From positions 1 to 64,000 of the forward strand of contig CAYVOV010000022.1 of NCBI GenBank assembly GCA_964453525.1: DNA of 64,000 nt, read 5' to 3'. This DNA is from CAYVOV01 sp964453525. GTDB taxonomy: Bacteria > Chloroflexota > Dehalococcoidia > Dehalococcoidales > UBA2162. Position numbers and translations under genes: made by a program. Positions 7,691 to 16,772 of the stretch are shown here, one piece after another (within the stretch, counting starts at the first letter, position 1; the number at the start of each line of letters is the position of its first letter). The notes below the pieces were generated by a model that was not told the origin of the DNA, ran no database searches, and saw only the letters and a list, made by a program, of their open reading frames with translations.

Positions 7691-8728
7691 ATGGCACAAA
7701 AACCTGAAGAAATACAGAAAAAAGCACTGAGTGAACTGGGAAATATCACCAGTACAGACGAACTTGAGTCGTGGAGGGTAAGGTACCTCGGCAGGAAAGG
7801 GGAACTGACCCTGATTTTGCGCAGTCTGGGTGAAATGCCAGCCGAGGAAAGGAAAGCCCTGGGAGCTCAGGCTAACAAGGTTAAAACCAGCCTAGAGAAC
7901 AACCTTAAGCAGAAAGAGCAGGCTCTCCGCCAGGAACAGGTTTCGGCGGGGCCGAAAGAATCCATTGATGTTACCCTGCCCGGACGTCCTATCCCATCCG
8001 GCCGTCTCCACCCGATTACTCAAACCTTCTATGAAACGTGTGACATCTTCACTGCCATGGGCTTCCAGGTAGTGGAAGGACCGGAAGTAGAGTGGGAATA
8101 TTATAATTTCGAGGCACTGAATATGCCTCCAGAACATCCGGCCAGGGACAACATGTCGACTTTCTGGGTTGATTACGAAAGAGAAAACGGTGAAAGGCCA
8201 ATGTTGATGCGTACCCATAACACTGCTGTATCAGCCAGGTGCGTTGAAGGTATGACACCACCCATAAGAGTGGTCGAACCCGGCAAAGTGTACCGGTACG
8301 AAGCAACAGACGCTACGCACGGCTGGATGTTGTACCAGATTGATGGGCTGGCTGTTGATAAAGGTATTACCATGGCTGACCTGAAGGGGACGCTTTATGA
8401 ATTCGCCCGCCGTTACTTCGGTGAGGACAGAAGGGTACGTTTCAGGCCTGACTATTTCCCTTTCGTCGAACCGGGAGTGGAGATGGCCATCGAGTGCATT
8501 GTCTGTAATGGTAAGGGCTGCCGCCTCTGCGGTAACAGCGGATGGATTGAAATCCTGGGAGCGGGAATGACCCACCCGGATGTACTACGGCGTGGTGGCA
8601 TCGACCCGGATATATATACAAGCTTTGCCTTTGGCATGGGCCTCGACCGTCTGTGTATACTCCGTCATGGTATCGATGACATCAGGCTTTTCTACGGAAG
8701 CGACCTCAGGTTTTTAAGGCAGTTTTAA
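7691..8728 (+). CDS. pheS: Phenylalanyl-tRNA synthetase alpha subunit
   Basis: Catalytic subunit of the alpha2-beta2 class II enzyme that charges tRNA-Phe. The 345 residues have an N-terminal coiled-coil arm (about 1-90), then motif 1 (FYETCDIFTAMGFQVVEGPE), motif 2 (KVYRYEATDATHGWMLYQIDG) and motif 3 (FGMGLDRLCILRHGIDDIR). A Cys cluster (CIVCNGKGCRLCG) near residues 262-274 could bind zinc, as in some other bacterial PheS. It is one nucleotide upstream of pheT and lies downstream of the Phe-codon attenuator. Confidence 0.97.
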   Translation: MAQKPEEIQKKALSELGNITSTDELESWRVRYLGRKGELTLILRSLGEMPAEERKALGAQANKVKTSLENNLKQKEQALRQEQVSAGPKESIDVTLPGRPIPSGRLHPITQTFYETCDIFTAMGFQVVEGPEVEWEYYNFEALNMPPEHPARDNMSTFWVDYERENGERPMLMRTHNTAVSARCVEGMTPPIRVVEPGKVYRYEATDATHGWMLYQIDGLAVDKGITMADLKGTLYEFARRYFGEDRRVRFRPDYFPFVEPGVEMAIECIVCNGKGCRLCGNSGWIEILGAGMTHPDVLRRGGIDPDIYTSFAFGMGLDRLCILRHGIDDIRLFYGSDLRFLRQF

Positions 8729-8729
8729 A

Positions 8730-11135
8730 ATGAAAGTATCGATTAACTGGTTGAAAGATTACGTTGATATTACCGTACCGTTAGAGGAACTGGCGCATAA
8801 ACTGACAATGGCCGGTTTCGAGGTCAAGGACATCGAGACAATCGGAGGTAGCTGGGACAACGTGGTTGTCGGCCAGATAAAGGCTATTAATCCCCATCCC
8901 AATGCCGACCGCCTCAGCCTGCCGACCGTTGACCTCGGTACCGAGGAAGCAACTGTTGTCTGCGGAGCCCCTAATCTCAAATTAGGCGATAAAGTGCCGT
9001 TTGCCCGCGTCGGCGCCCGATTGATAGATGGACACACCGGTAAACCGGCTACCCTGAAGACGGCAAAGATTCGCGGTGTGTCCTCGAGCGGTATGGTCTG
9101 CTCCGAAAAAGAGCTTGGCATCTCGGACAGGCACGAAGGAATACTCGTCCTGCCCGAAGATGCTCCGGTTGGGATGCCGCTTACCGAATACATGGGTGAT
9201 ACAGTTCTCAACCTCGATGTTACCCCCAACCGCCCCGATTGCCTTTCAGTAATCGGAATTGCCAGGGAGATTGCCGCCCTGACCGGTCAGTCAACGCATG
9301 TCCCTGAAATAAGCTATGAAGAGACCAGTGAGCCGATAGAAGACCAGATTTCAATAGAAATCAATGCTCCGGACCTCTGTCCCCGGTATTCAGCCAGCCT
9401 GATTACCGGAGTGAAGATAGGTGAGTCCCCCGCCTGGATGCAGCAGCGGCTGCTCGCCTGCGGGCAACGTCCGATTAGCAATATAGTGGATGTGACAAAC
9501 TATGTCATGCTTGAGTACGGTCAGCCTTTACACTCTTTCGACTATGAGAAACTAAGGGGCAAGAAGATTATCGTCCGCCGCGCCAGCGATTATGAGCCGA
9601 TAACTACCCTCGATGACAATGAGCGTGAACTGGACTCATCGATGCTGGTTATTACCGACCCGATGGGAGCCGTGGCGGTAGCCGGAGTTATGGGCGGCGC
9701 CAATAGCGAGGTGACCGAAGATACCACCTCAATACTTCTTGAGGCAGCCAGTTTCAACCCGGCAAGCATTCACTACACCGGCAGGACCTTGAACCTGCCC
9801 AGCGAAGCCTGTATGCGCTTTGAGAGGGGCATCAGTACCGATCTGACCATACCGGCGCTGAAAAAGGCTACTCAGCTAATCGCTCAGCTCGGAGGCGGGC
9901 AGGTTACCAGGGGGATAATAGACGTCTACCCCGGCAAGAAGGAACCGGAGCCTGTTATGATATCCACCGATGAGGTTAAAAGGTATCTGGGCATCGAATA
10001 CAACCTTGAACAGATAAACAATGCTCTGACCTCTCTCGGATTCGACTGCCAGAAGACAGACCGTCCCAATGAGCTTTCGGTGACGGCTCCGCACTGGAGG
10101 AGCGATATCCGTCTGACTGTCGACCTTGTAGAAGAGGTAGCCCGGATTCTGGGCTATGACAACATTCCAATGACCATGCTCAGCGATCCGATACCAAGGC
10201 AAAACCCGGAACCTGTTATTGGTCTCAAGCGTGAGACAGGCCGGATTCTAACCGGATATGGATTCCAGGAAATAATCACCTACACTTTAACAAGTCTTGA
10301 AATGATGAAGAAATTGCAGGGAGAGCCTCACCCGATTGAACAAGAACCACTGCGCTTATCAAATCCTATGACTGCGGAGCAGGAGTACCTTCGCCCGAAC
10401 CTGAGAGTAAACCTGCTCTCCGCCCTTGTCTCAAACCGGAGGCATGAAGACGGTGGCATCAGGCTCTATGAACTGGGGAAAATATACGTGCCGCGTCCCG
10501 ATGACCTGCCCGATGAACAAGAAATTCTATGCTGCCTGCTCAGTGGACCGGCAGCCGAAAGCTCGTGGCATGGCGAAGGCAATCCGCCTGATTTCTATGA
10601 AGCCAAGGGTATTGTTGAAGGCCTGCTCGACCGGTTAAACGCACCGGTCACCTTTGAGCCTGACACTGATGAAAGCCTTCATTCAAACAAACAGGCGGCA
10701 ATAATCATTGAAGGTAATAAAGCAGGTGTTCTCGGTCAGATACATCCCAAAGTGCTTGAGAACTTCGATATCAGCGAAGACGTTTATTTCATTGAAATAG
10801 ACATGGCGGCACTGTTACCCTATGCCGCAGTCCACCGCATGTTCCAGCCGATACCCCGTTTCCCGGCAATGGTCAGGGACCTGGCACTCGTAATTGATAC
10901 CGGAGTAACGCACAGGAAAATTCTGAGCATTATCGAAAGCTTCCCCCTGGTAACGGACGTCTCTGTTTTCGATGTCTATTCGGGTGAGCAGGTGCCCGCG
11001 GGGAAGAAGTCCTTAGCCTACCGGATTACCTTTCAGTCGCCTGACCATACTCTGACCGATAAAGAAGTGAATAAGGTAGAAAAACAAATTCTGGACAGGC
11101 TCTCCAGAGACCTGGGTACCAGCCTGAGAGAGTAA
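8730..11135 (+). CDS. pheT: Phenylalanyl-tRNA synthetase beta subunit
   Basis: Beta subunit of PheRS, 801 residues (usual bacterial length about 800). The order is an N-terminal tRNA-binding OB fold (about 40-150; VVVGQIKAINPHPNADRL), the B3/B4 editing domain (about 210-390; SNIVDVTNYVMLEYGQPLH), B5 (about 400-480), the catalytic-like core, and a C-terminal anticodon-binding ferredoxin fold (RFPAMVRDLALVID ... TLTDKEVNKV). Translation is probably coupled to pheS (TAA-A-ATG). Confidence 0.97.
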   Translation: MKVSINWLKDYVDITVPLEELAHKLTMAGFEVKDIETIGGSWDNVVVGQIKAINPHPNADRLSLPTVDLGTEEATVVCGAPNLKLGDKVPFARVGARLIDGHTGKPATLKTAKIRGVSSSGMVCSEKELGISDRHEGILVLPEDAPVGMPLTEYMGDTVLNLDVTPNRPDCLSVIGIAREIAALTGQSTHVPEISYEETSEPIEDQISIEINAPDLCPRYSASLITGVKIGESPAWMQQRLLACGQRPISNIVDVTNYVMLEYGQPLHSFDYEKLRGKKIIVRRASDYEPITTLDDNERELDSSMLVITDPMGAVAVAGVMGGANSEVTEDTTSILLEAASFNPASIHYTGRTLNLPSEACMRFERGISTDLTIPALKKATQLIAQLGGGQVTRGIIDVYPGKKEPEPVMISTDEVKRYLGIEYNLEQINNALTSLGFDCQKTDRPNELSVTAPHWRSDIRLTVDLVEEVARILGYDNIPMTMLSDPIPRQNPEPVIGLKRETGRILTGYGFQEIITYTLTSLEMMKKLQGEPHPIEQEPLRLSNPMTAEQEYLRPNLRVNLLSALVSNRRHEDGGIRLYELGKIYVPRPDDLPDEQEILCCLLSGPAAESSWHGEGNPPDFYEAKGIVEGLLDRLNAPVTFEPDTDESLHSNKQAAIIIEGNKAGVLGQIHPKVLENFDISEDVYFIEIDMAALLPYAAVHRMFQPIPRFPAMVRDLALVIDTGVTHRKILSIIESFPLVTDVSVFDVYSGEQVPAGKKSLAYRITFQSPDHTLTDKEVNKVEKQILDRLSRDLGTSLRE

Positions 11136-11203
11136 CACTGTTAGAAAACCGCTCTCCAGAGCTTTAAACCCCTCTTTCTGTTAAGACAAAATCTCACCTG
11201 CTA

Positions 11204-11232
11204 TTGACAAGCACTCTTTGTCCGTATATAAT
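11204..11232 (+). promoter_or_regulatory. Consensus promoter of the AbrB-like/arsM pair
   Basis: -35 TTGACA (11204-11209), exactly 17 bp, -10 TATAAT (11227-11232). All 12 bases match the sigma70 consensus; such strong promoters usually require a repressor. Confidence 0.85.
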
Positions 11233-11278
11233 ATCAGTATATTCAGTAGATACTGATATTTCATATTCATCAGTATAT
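11230..11278 (+). promoter_or_regulatory. Operator of the AbrB-like/arsM pair
   Basis: AATATCAGTA (11230-11239) and TACTGATATT (11251-11260) form a perfect 10-bp inverted repeat with centres 21 bp apart. A third half-site ATCAGTATAT (11269-11278) directly repeats 11233-11242. The first site overlaps the -10 box, so binding should block RNA polymerase. An ArsR/SmtB-type repressor is a plausible ligand, but none is encoded here. Confidence 0.65.
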
Positions 11279-11299
11279 ATTATCATTGAGGTTATAGAG

Positions 11300-11581
11300 A
11301 TGAGACAGAAAATTGAAAATAACTGCTGCGCTTCGCCCGATAGTAACAGCGGTTGCTGTAAAGTCGAAGCGATAATCGGCATTGACGAGCGTGGACAGAT
11401 GGTGTTACCGAAAGAGGCCAGAGACAAGGCAAATATTCAGGCTGGTGACAAACTGGCAGTCATAAGCTGGGAGAAAAACGGGAAGGTATGCTGCCTGTCC
11501 CTGCTAAAGGCTGATGACCTTATCGACATGGTAAAGGACAGACTGGGGCCGGTTATGACAGAAATTTTTCAGAATAAATAG
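11300..11581 (+). CDS. Cys-rich AbrB/SpoVT-like protein
   Basis: A 93-residue protein with a swapped-hairpin AbrB domain (IIGIDERGQMVLPKEARDKA) flanked by three vicinal cysteine pairs at residues 9-10, 19-20 and 64-65. This architecture resembles proteins described as HgcAB-associated in mercury methylators, and similar proteins next to ArsM genes; neither hgcA nor hgcB is in the window. The start is the ATG at 11300 (GAGG 8 nt upstream); an in-frame extension to 11204 would run through the promoter. The Cys pairs suggest a thiophilic metal or arsenic sensor or carrier, which is inference. It sits 11 nt upstream of the methyltransferase. Confidence 0.8.
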   Translation: MRQKIENNCCASPDSNSGCCKVEAIIGIDERGQMVLPKEARDKANIQAGDKLAVISWEKNGKVCCLSLLKADDLIDMVKDRLGPVMTEIFQNK

Positions 11582-11592
11582 GAGTGATTAAA

Positions 11593-12423
11593 GTGAAAGA
11601 AACAGAAATTAAAAATTCTGTAAGAAAGGGCTATGCTAAAATAGTGCAGCAGGACAGTTCCTGTTGCACTACGGCGAGCTCCTGCTGCACCAGTGGAGCT
11701 TCAGCCCGGGAAATCAGCAAAAACATTGGGTATACGGAAGAAGACCTTCAAGCAGTTCCGGAAGGGTCTAATCTTGGCCTCGGCTGCGGGAATCCAATAG
11801 CCCTCGCTTCTTTAAAAGAAGGTGAAACGGTAATCGACCTCGGTTCCGGCGCAGGATTCGATTGTTTTCTTGCCGCTGAGAAAGTTGGAGCCAGCGGCAG
11901 AATTATCGGCATCGATATGACCCCAGAGATGATTGATAAGGCTAGAGAAAATGCAGAGAAAAGTGACCATGAAAACGTAGAGTTTCGTCTCGGAGAAATT
12001 GAAAACCTGCCGGCTGCCGATAATACTGCTGATATTGTTATCTCCAATTGTGTAATTAACCTTGTTCCGGATAAAAGCAGAGTCTTCAAAGAAGCATTTC
12101 GCGCACTAAAACCAGGTGGCAGACTAATGGTATCTGACATAGTTCTGACAAAGGAGTTACCGGAGGCGGTAAAGAACTCTATTGAAGCATATATCGGCTG
12201 TCTTTCCGGAGCAGCTATGATGAGGGAGTATCTGGAGACTATCGAAACAGCCGGATTTCAGGACGTTAAAGTAACTGGTGAAACATCCATCCCCATCGAG
12301 TACATGGCCAATGATCCGACAGCCCAAGCTCTCATGGAGACTTTAGACTTGACACCCGAAACAGTGAAAGAGTTAGGTGAATCAATAAGAAGTATCATAG
12401 TTTACGGTATCAAGCCTGAATGA
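11593..12423 (+). CDS. arsM: Arsenite S-adenosylmethionine methyltransferase
   Basis: A 276-residue class I SAM methyltransferase of the ArsM family, which converts As(III) to methylated arsenicals. The hallmark stretch NLGLGCGNPIALASLKEGE precedes the SAM motif DLGSGAGFDCF. The cysteines expected for As(III) binding are present in GFDCF, SNCVINL and IGCLSG. Extra vicinal Cys pairs occur near residues 24-25 and 31-32, like those of its upstream neighbour. The start is GTG at 11593, 8 nt after AGGAG (GTG at 11584 overlaps that site). Co-transcribed with the AbrB-like gene under a repressible promoter, consistent with arsenic detoxification. Confidence 0.92.
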   Translation: MKETEIKNSVRKGYAKIVQQDSSCCTTASSCCTSGASAREISKNIGYTEEDLQAVPEGSNLGLGCGNPIALASLKEGETVIDLGSGAGFDCFLAAEKVGASGRIIGIDMTPEMIDKARENAEKSDHENVEFRLGEIENLPAADNTADIVISNCVINLVPDKSRVFKEAFRALKPGGRLMVSDIVLTKELPEAVKNSIEAYIGCLSGAAMMREYLETIETAGFQDVKVTGETSIPIEYMANDPTAQALMETLDLTPETVKELGESIRSIIVYGIKPE

Positions 12424-12432
12424 ACATGGATT

Positions 12433-13077
12433 TTACATAATTACTTGATTATTCTTTCGGAGGTCAACAGCCCGAAACCTGCCTGCTCTGAGTTCGGTTA
12501 TCAATTCCTCCAGGCTGTGGATATCTCTTTGAAAGAGGGTGGCACAGGAAGGAATATCAGTAATCGAATGGGCATCACTGCCGCCGGTGCCCTTCAAGCC
12601 TAACCTGCGGCACAGCTCCTGTGAAAACTCATTCGCCGATTCCGGAGACCTGCCGTTGAGCACCTCGACTATGCCGACGTATTCGAGAAACGATTCCCGG
12701 CAATACCTCTCAATGGCGGCTTCCATGTCTGCACCGCTACTGTACTGCCGCCTCGAAGGATGGGCAAGAATCATAACTCCTCCCGCCTCATCAACGGTCT
12801 CCCTTAGCTTCCGCACCATCCACAGACCCGAGCTGTACTCTTCAAGTCCAAAGACAAGGAAGTGACTGTCATCGCTCCACAATTCCACGCCGGGCAGCAG
12901 CAGGAAATCATGCTCCTCGCTCAGCCTTGCCAGCTTATCCACGTCCCAGAAGCGCCCGTGCTCGGTGACACAGATACCGTCGATGCCAGCCTGTTTTGCC
13001 TTTTCAATGAGCTCAGGAAGCTTGATTGTACTGTCATCCGAAAGAGGAGGCGTATGAACGTGGAGGTCGATAATCAA
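12433..13077 (-). CDS. PHP-domain phosphoesterase
   Basis: A 214-residue polymerase-and-histidinol-phosphatase domain protein. Metal ligands appear as DLHVHT (N-terminus), TEHGRFWD, GVELW, LAHPSR and GGSDAHS in the usual order. The family includes nucleoside 3',5'-bisphosphate and histidinol phosphatases; the true substrate is unknown. It begins with TTG overlapping the proS stop by four bases (TTGA), so it is the last gene of the TM2-proS-PHP operon. It ends convergently with arsM. Confidence 0.88.
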   Translation of the reverse strand: MIIDLHVHTPPLSDDSTIKLPELIEKAKQAGIDGICVTEHGRFWDVDKLARLSEEHDFLLLPGVELWSDDSHFLVFGLEEYSSGLWMVRKLRETVDEAGGVMILAHPSRRQYSSGADMEAAIERYCRESFLEYVGIVEVLNGRSPESANEFSQELCRRLGLKGTGGSDAHSITDIPSCATLFQRDIHSLEELITELRAGRFRAVDLRKNNQVIM

Positions 13078-14783
13078 ACGGCCTCCGCCTTTCCCCTGAC
13101 AAGCTCTTCTATCTTTGCCACCACATTTTCAACCGGCAGGAGCTGAGACTCTTTCTCGGTACGCCTTTTTAACTCGATACTGTTTTTCTCAAGACTGCGG
13201 GGACTGACAGTAATCCTGAGCGGTATTCCAAGCAGGTCAGCATCGTTAAACTTCACTCCCGGCGACTCCACCCTGTCGTCCAGGAGTACCTCCAGTCCCT
13301 TTTCCGTGAGTCCAGCATATAGTCTTTCGGCAATCTCCGAGACTTCCGAACCTTCGCGGTGCAGGGAGCAGATATACACCTGATATGGAGCGATTGCCTC
13401 AGGCCAAATAATACCTTTATCATCATGGTTCTGCTCCACGGAGGCGCCAAGCAGCCTGCTGGGACCGATTCCATAGCACCCCATAATGATTGGCTTTGAT
13501 TGTCCGTCCCGGTCAATAAATTCGGCACCCAGCTTTTCACTGTAGAAAGTACCGAGCTTGAAGATGTGCCCCACTTCGATACCACGACTTGACAGCATCT
13601 CTTTCCCACACTTCTGACACTTATCTCCGGCATGGGCTCTGGCGATATCGGTTACAATATCGGCCTTGAAGTCACGGGGATAATTCACGTTTTTAAGGTG
13701 AGTCTCCGGCTTATTGGCTCCGGCAACGAAGTTGCTACCCGTGGTAACGGAATCATCGGCAATTACCTTTATACTTTTAATACCGACCGGCGAGGCGGCT
13801 CCGGGCACGATACCGGCTTCAATAACTTCATCCTCGGTTGCCATCCTGAGGTCAGTGCACTTCAGCGCATTCTGGAGTTTAATTTCATTCACGTCCAGGT
13901 CGCCTCTTATTACGCCGAAGACAAATTCCTCATCGGCAATATAGAATACCGCCTTCAGCGTGCCGCTGGAAGGAATGCCGAGGAAATCGGAGACTTCCTC
14001 GATGGAAAACTTACCCGGGGTGGCGACTTCCTCCAGGGGGCGCGGCTCGCCACCGCCGACATTACCTTTACTGAATTCCGCCTTTTCCACATTGGCGGCA
14101 TATCCGCAGGAACAGCGAATAATTTCGTCTTCGCCGCTATCCGTAACCATAACGAATTCATGCGACTCTTTGCCACCGATTGCCCCGCTGTCCGCCTCGA
14201 CCATCACCGTCGAGAAACCGCAGCGTTTGCAGATATTGATGTACGCCTGCATCATCTTATCGTAGCTTATATCGAGGCCATCCCAGTCCGCATCGAAGCT
14301 GTACAGGTCTTTCATCGAGAATTCCCGGGCTCTTATCAGCCCGGCCCTGGGACGCGGCTCGTCACGGAATTTGGTTTGAATCTGGTAAAGCATCACCGGC
14401 AGGTCACGGTAGCTCTGTATGTTGTATTTGACGAGTTCGGTAATAACCTCTTCATGAGTCGGCCCCAGTGCCAACTGCCGCTCCCGGCGGTCGTAAAGTT
14501 TGAACAGGATTTTCCCGTAAGCGGCATCTCTTCCCGATTCTTGCCAGAGTTCAAGGGGCTGGAGTACCGGAAGCAGAACTTCCTGTCCACCGGCTTTATC
14601 CATCTCATCGCGGATTATGTCCTCAATCTTCTTCAGTACCCGCAGGCCAAGCGGCAGGTAGGAATAAACTCCGGCAGCTACCTGTCTTATCATTCCTGCC
14701 CGCAGCAGCAACCGATGACTGGCGGTATCTGCTTCAGCCGGGACCTCTCTCTGTGTCTTACCGAACAGCTTCGATATACGCAT
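13074..14783 (-). CDS. proS: Prolyl-tRNA synthetase, bacterial type with editing insertion
   Basis: A 569-residue class II enzyme charging tRNA-Pro. The N-terminal catalytic block has YLPLGLRVLKKIE, FRDEPRPRAGLIRAREFSMKD (motif 2) and, late, GCYGIGPSRLLGAS (motif 3). Between them sits the YbaK-like INS editing domain (about 225-390) that clears mischarged Ala-tRNA-Pro. The C-terminal anticodon-binding domain starts at about 470. GAGGAG precedes the ATG. No T-box or attenuator appears in the 10-nt gap to the TM2 gene upstream. Confidence 0.97.
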   Translation of the reverse strand: MRISKLFGKTQREVPAEADTASHRLLLRAGMIRQVAAGVYSYLPLGLRVLKKIEDIIRDEMDKAGGQEVLLPVLQPLELWQESGRDAAYGKILFKLYDRRERQLALGPTHEEVITELVKYNIQSYRDLPVMLYQIQTKFRDEPRPRAGLIRAREFSMKDLYSFDADWDGLDISYDKMMQAYINICKRCGFSTVMVEADSGAIGGKESHEFVMVTDSGEDEIIRCSCGYAANVEKAEFSKGNVGGGEPRPLEEVATPGKFSIEEVSDFLGIPSSGTLKAVFYIADEEFVFGVIRGDLDVNEIKLQNALKCTDLRMATEDEVIEAGIVPGAASPVGIKSIKVIADDSVTTGSNFVAGANKPETHLKNVNYPRDFKADIVTDIARAHAGDKCQKCGKEMLSSRGIEVGHIFKLGTFYSEKLGAEFIDRDGQSKPIIMGCYGIGPSRLLGASVEQNHDDKGIIWPEAIAPYQVYICSLHREGSEVSEIAERLYAGLTEKGLEVLLDDRVESPGVKFNDADLLGIPLRITVSPRSLEKNSIELKRRTEKESQLLPVENVVAKIEELVRGKAEAV

Positions 14784-14793
14784 ACTCTCCTCT

Positions 14794-15066
14794 TTACCAG
14801 TTCTTTATTTGTCTTCCCTCGCTGTCTTTCATAGCTCCGAAAAGCGCAACCAAAAAATCAATAAACACCCAGATTCCGGCTATGGTGAGAAATATATACC
14901 CGAAGCCAAGAATCCAGGTAGTTGCCCATCCTAAGACACCAAGAACGAGAATCAGGATTCCAGTGCCGATTTTACCGATATAAAACCTGTGAAGACCGAG
15001 AGTTCCGAGAAACCATGCCAGTAAAACAACGGCAAGTCTTGATTTGGGCGAAACATCCATCTTCAT
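14794..15066 (-). CDS. TM2-domain membrane protein
   Basis: A 90-residue protein with two or three membrane segments and the TM2 signature: LGLHRFYIGKIGTGILIL followed by a second helix with WVFIDFLVALF. TM2 proteins occur across bacteria and animals; the molecular role is unknown. It starts at ATG 15066 (AGAGGA upstream) and lies 10 nt before proS, so it probably leads this operon. Confidence 0.88.
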   Translation of the reverse strand: MKMDVSPKSRLAVVLLAWFLGTLGLHRFYIGKIGTGILILVLGVLGWATTWILGFGYIFLTIAGIWVFIDFLVALFGAMKDSEGRQIKNW

Positions 15067-15195
15067 TTCCTCTCTTATTAATTATGGTTGCTTAAACTCC
15101 TCACATTAGGATTTCTAATTGATTTCGCGAAATGCTAGTCCAGTATAATATATTCCTGCCTGTTTAGTCACCCGCTCTGGTGTTTTTAAGACTTT

Positions 15196-15331
15196 GTTCG
15201 GTTTTGGTTGAATGAAAGGCTCTCCCCCTTTATCCCCCTCTCAAACAGTTCCCAGCTTTATAAACCGATTATTCGCCCGTTTGAGAGGGGTCAGGGGTGA
15301 GGTAAAAACACCAACCAGATGCAAATGGAAC
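15196..15331 (+). repeat. Palindromic intergenic repeat, family A copy 4 (best preserved)
   Basis: Left end GTTCGGTTTTGGTTGAATG and right end CAACCAGATGCAAATGGAAC are imperfect terminal inverted repeats. The inside has a CCCCCTCTCAAAC/GTTTGAGAGGGG stem, then GTGAGGTAA as in the other copies. It occupies most of the 323-bp gap between the TM2 and Nudix genes; the rest shows nothing recognisable. Confidence 0.75.
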
Positions 15332-15389
15332 TTTTTAGTAAACCGGGTACTTTTCAGAAAAATATCACGCAACTATACAGCAGCCTTTT

Positions 15390-15950
15390 TTACCACTGTG
15401 AATCCTGCCGAAGTTTTATTGCCACTTTAAGTAACTCAAGCTCGCCCTTAATGATTTCAAGTTTTAGGGCTTCATCTATAGAATAAAATCTCGAATCCAG
15501 CACATAATCATCGTCTTCTATGGCCTTCGGATTATGCGTATCCGCTTCAGCCGTATAGACCGGCCAGATGAAATCCGGATACGGGTACTTGTAATCTGCC
15601 GGTCTGGGATTCAGATGATGGAAGTGCATAAACCCGAGTACGGATAAATCCTTTAAGGCCCACCCTGTCTCCTCAAGCACTTCCCGGCGCAGTGTTTCCT
15701 CAAGTGCTTCGGTTTTCCGGCGTCTTCCCCCAGGAAGGATATACAGTTCATGGTTTTTGTCCCGTATAACAAGCACAGAATCGCCACGGAAGACTATGGC
15801 GCGTACCGAACTGACATACTTCAGCGGCGGCTGCTTATTACTGAGACAATAGGTAAGTTTAAGCTGTATGTCATCGCCCCATACTACTGATCCTTCAGCA
15901 AGCTGATGGCCCGACGCGAGAAAATTAGCAAGTTCCGAATCTGTTTTCAT
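15390..15950 (-). CDS. Nudix hydrolase
   Basis: A 186-residue Nudix protein. The Nudix box is intact: G, five residues, E, seven residues, then REVLEETGW (from GGRRRKTEAL onward, about residues 75-98), so a metal-dependent pyrophosphohydrolase activity is expected. The substrate is unknown. The N-terminal 45 residues are outside the core fold. It lies 15 nt downstream of the alpha/beta hydrolase gene and is probably co-transcribed with it. Confidence 0.9.
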   Translation of the reverse strand: MKTDSELANFLASGHQLAEGSVVWGDDIQLKLTYCLSNKQPPLKYVSSVRAIVFRGDSVLVIRDKNHELYILPGGRRRKTEALEETLRREVLEETGWALKDLSVLGFMHFHHLNPRPADYKYPYPDFIWPVYTAEADTHNPKAIEDDDYVLDSRFYSIDEALKLEIIKGELELLKVAIKLRQDSQW

Positions 15951-15965
15951 AATTTCACGGGTATA

Positions 15966-16772
15966 TTAAACTGTATCTTCATTGAGAAACGCCAGAATAT
16001 CTTCGCCAAACCGGCGTTTCATCACTGCCGCGTGTCCCGTATTTTTATAGAGAACCAGTCTGGCGCCCGGGATTCCTTCCGCTAACTGGTGAATCATGTA
16101 GAATTTATCCAGCTCACCGCCGATTATAAGAGTGGGCACTTTTATCTCCGCCAGGCGTTCCGTAAAATCATGCCTGTCTTCCGCTTCAATTTCAACAAGT
16201 CCGTCCAGAGGATTGGCAGAAGAACCCAGCATGAAGTTGCCGAACAGCCAGAATATTGAAGTCATAATCGGCCTGGCTGCTCCGGAGAACATCCCGTCAG
16301 CCAGCGTGGCGGCAGCGGCTCTCCAGTTGCCCGTCTGTGCCTGGTAAGCAAGCCGTCTCTGCAAGCGCTTTCCGGAATCGCTGAGGCAGTGACCGGTTGA
16401 GGCAAAGACCAGACGCTTTAAAAGGTCTGGATAATCGACAGCGAAGTACTGGGCAATCGGCCCGCCGGTGGAGAGTCCCATGATATCGACAGGTGGCTTC
16501 AGTTCTTCTTTTACCATTGTGGCATAATCGGCTGCCATATCCTGCATCGAGTAACCGGCAGGCAGGTCAGGCTTTCTGCCCACCGTGTACACGGTGAAGC
16601 TACCTGCGATACGCTTGAAACTGGCAGGCATCATCCGCCGCATTAAACCTGACGGCGGCTTGTGATTAAAACTCAGTCCGTCAAAGATAACAAGTGTCCG
16701 CGAATTGCTACCCATCCGGGAATACGGCAGACCATTTGCTGAGTATCCCGTCTCTATTTCTATATTCGCCAT
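15966..16772 (-). CDS. Alpha/beta hydrolase
   Basis: A 268-residue alpha/beta-fold hydrolase. The nucleophile elbow is GLSTGG (G-x-S-x-G), followed by an acidic residue in IGGELDKFY and a histidine in KNTGHAAVMK, giving a complete Ser-Asp-His triad. The N-terminus lacks a signal peptide. The substrate is unknown (esterase, lactonase or C-C hydrolase are possible). AGGAGGT precedes the ATG. Confidence 0.88.
   Translation of the reverse strand: MANIEIETGYSANGLPYSRMGSNSRTLVIFDGLSFNHKPPSGLMRRMMPASFKRIAGSFTVYTVGRKPDLPAGYSMQDMAADYATMVKEELKPPVDIMGLSTGGPIAQYFAVDYPDLLKRLVFASTGHCLSDSGKRLQRRLAYQAQTGNWRAAAATLADGMFSGAARPIMTSIFWLFGNFMLGSSANPLDGLVEIEAEDRHDFTERLAEIKVPTLIIGGELDKFYMIHQLAEGIPGARLVLYKNTGHAAVMKRRFGEDILAFLNEDTV

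Noticed and set aside
13632..14834. 400-codon open frame on the plus strand opposite proS
   Set aside because: It is antisense to proS over its whole length, has no family resemblance, and follows the codon pattern of the opposite gene.
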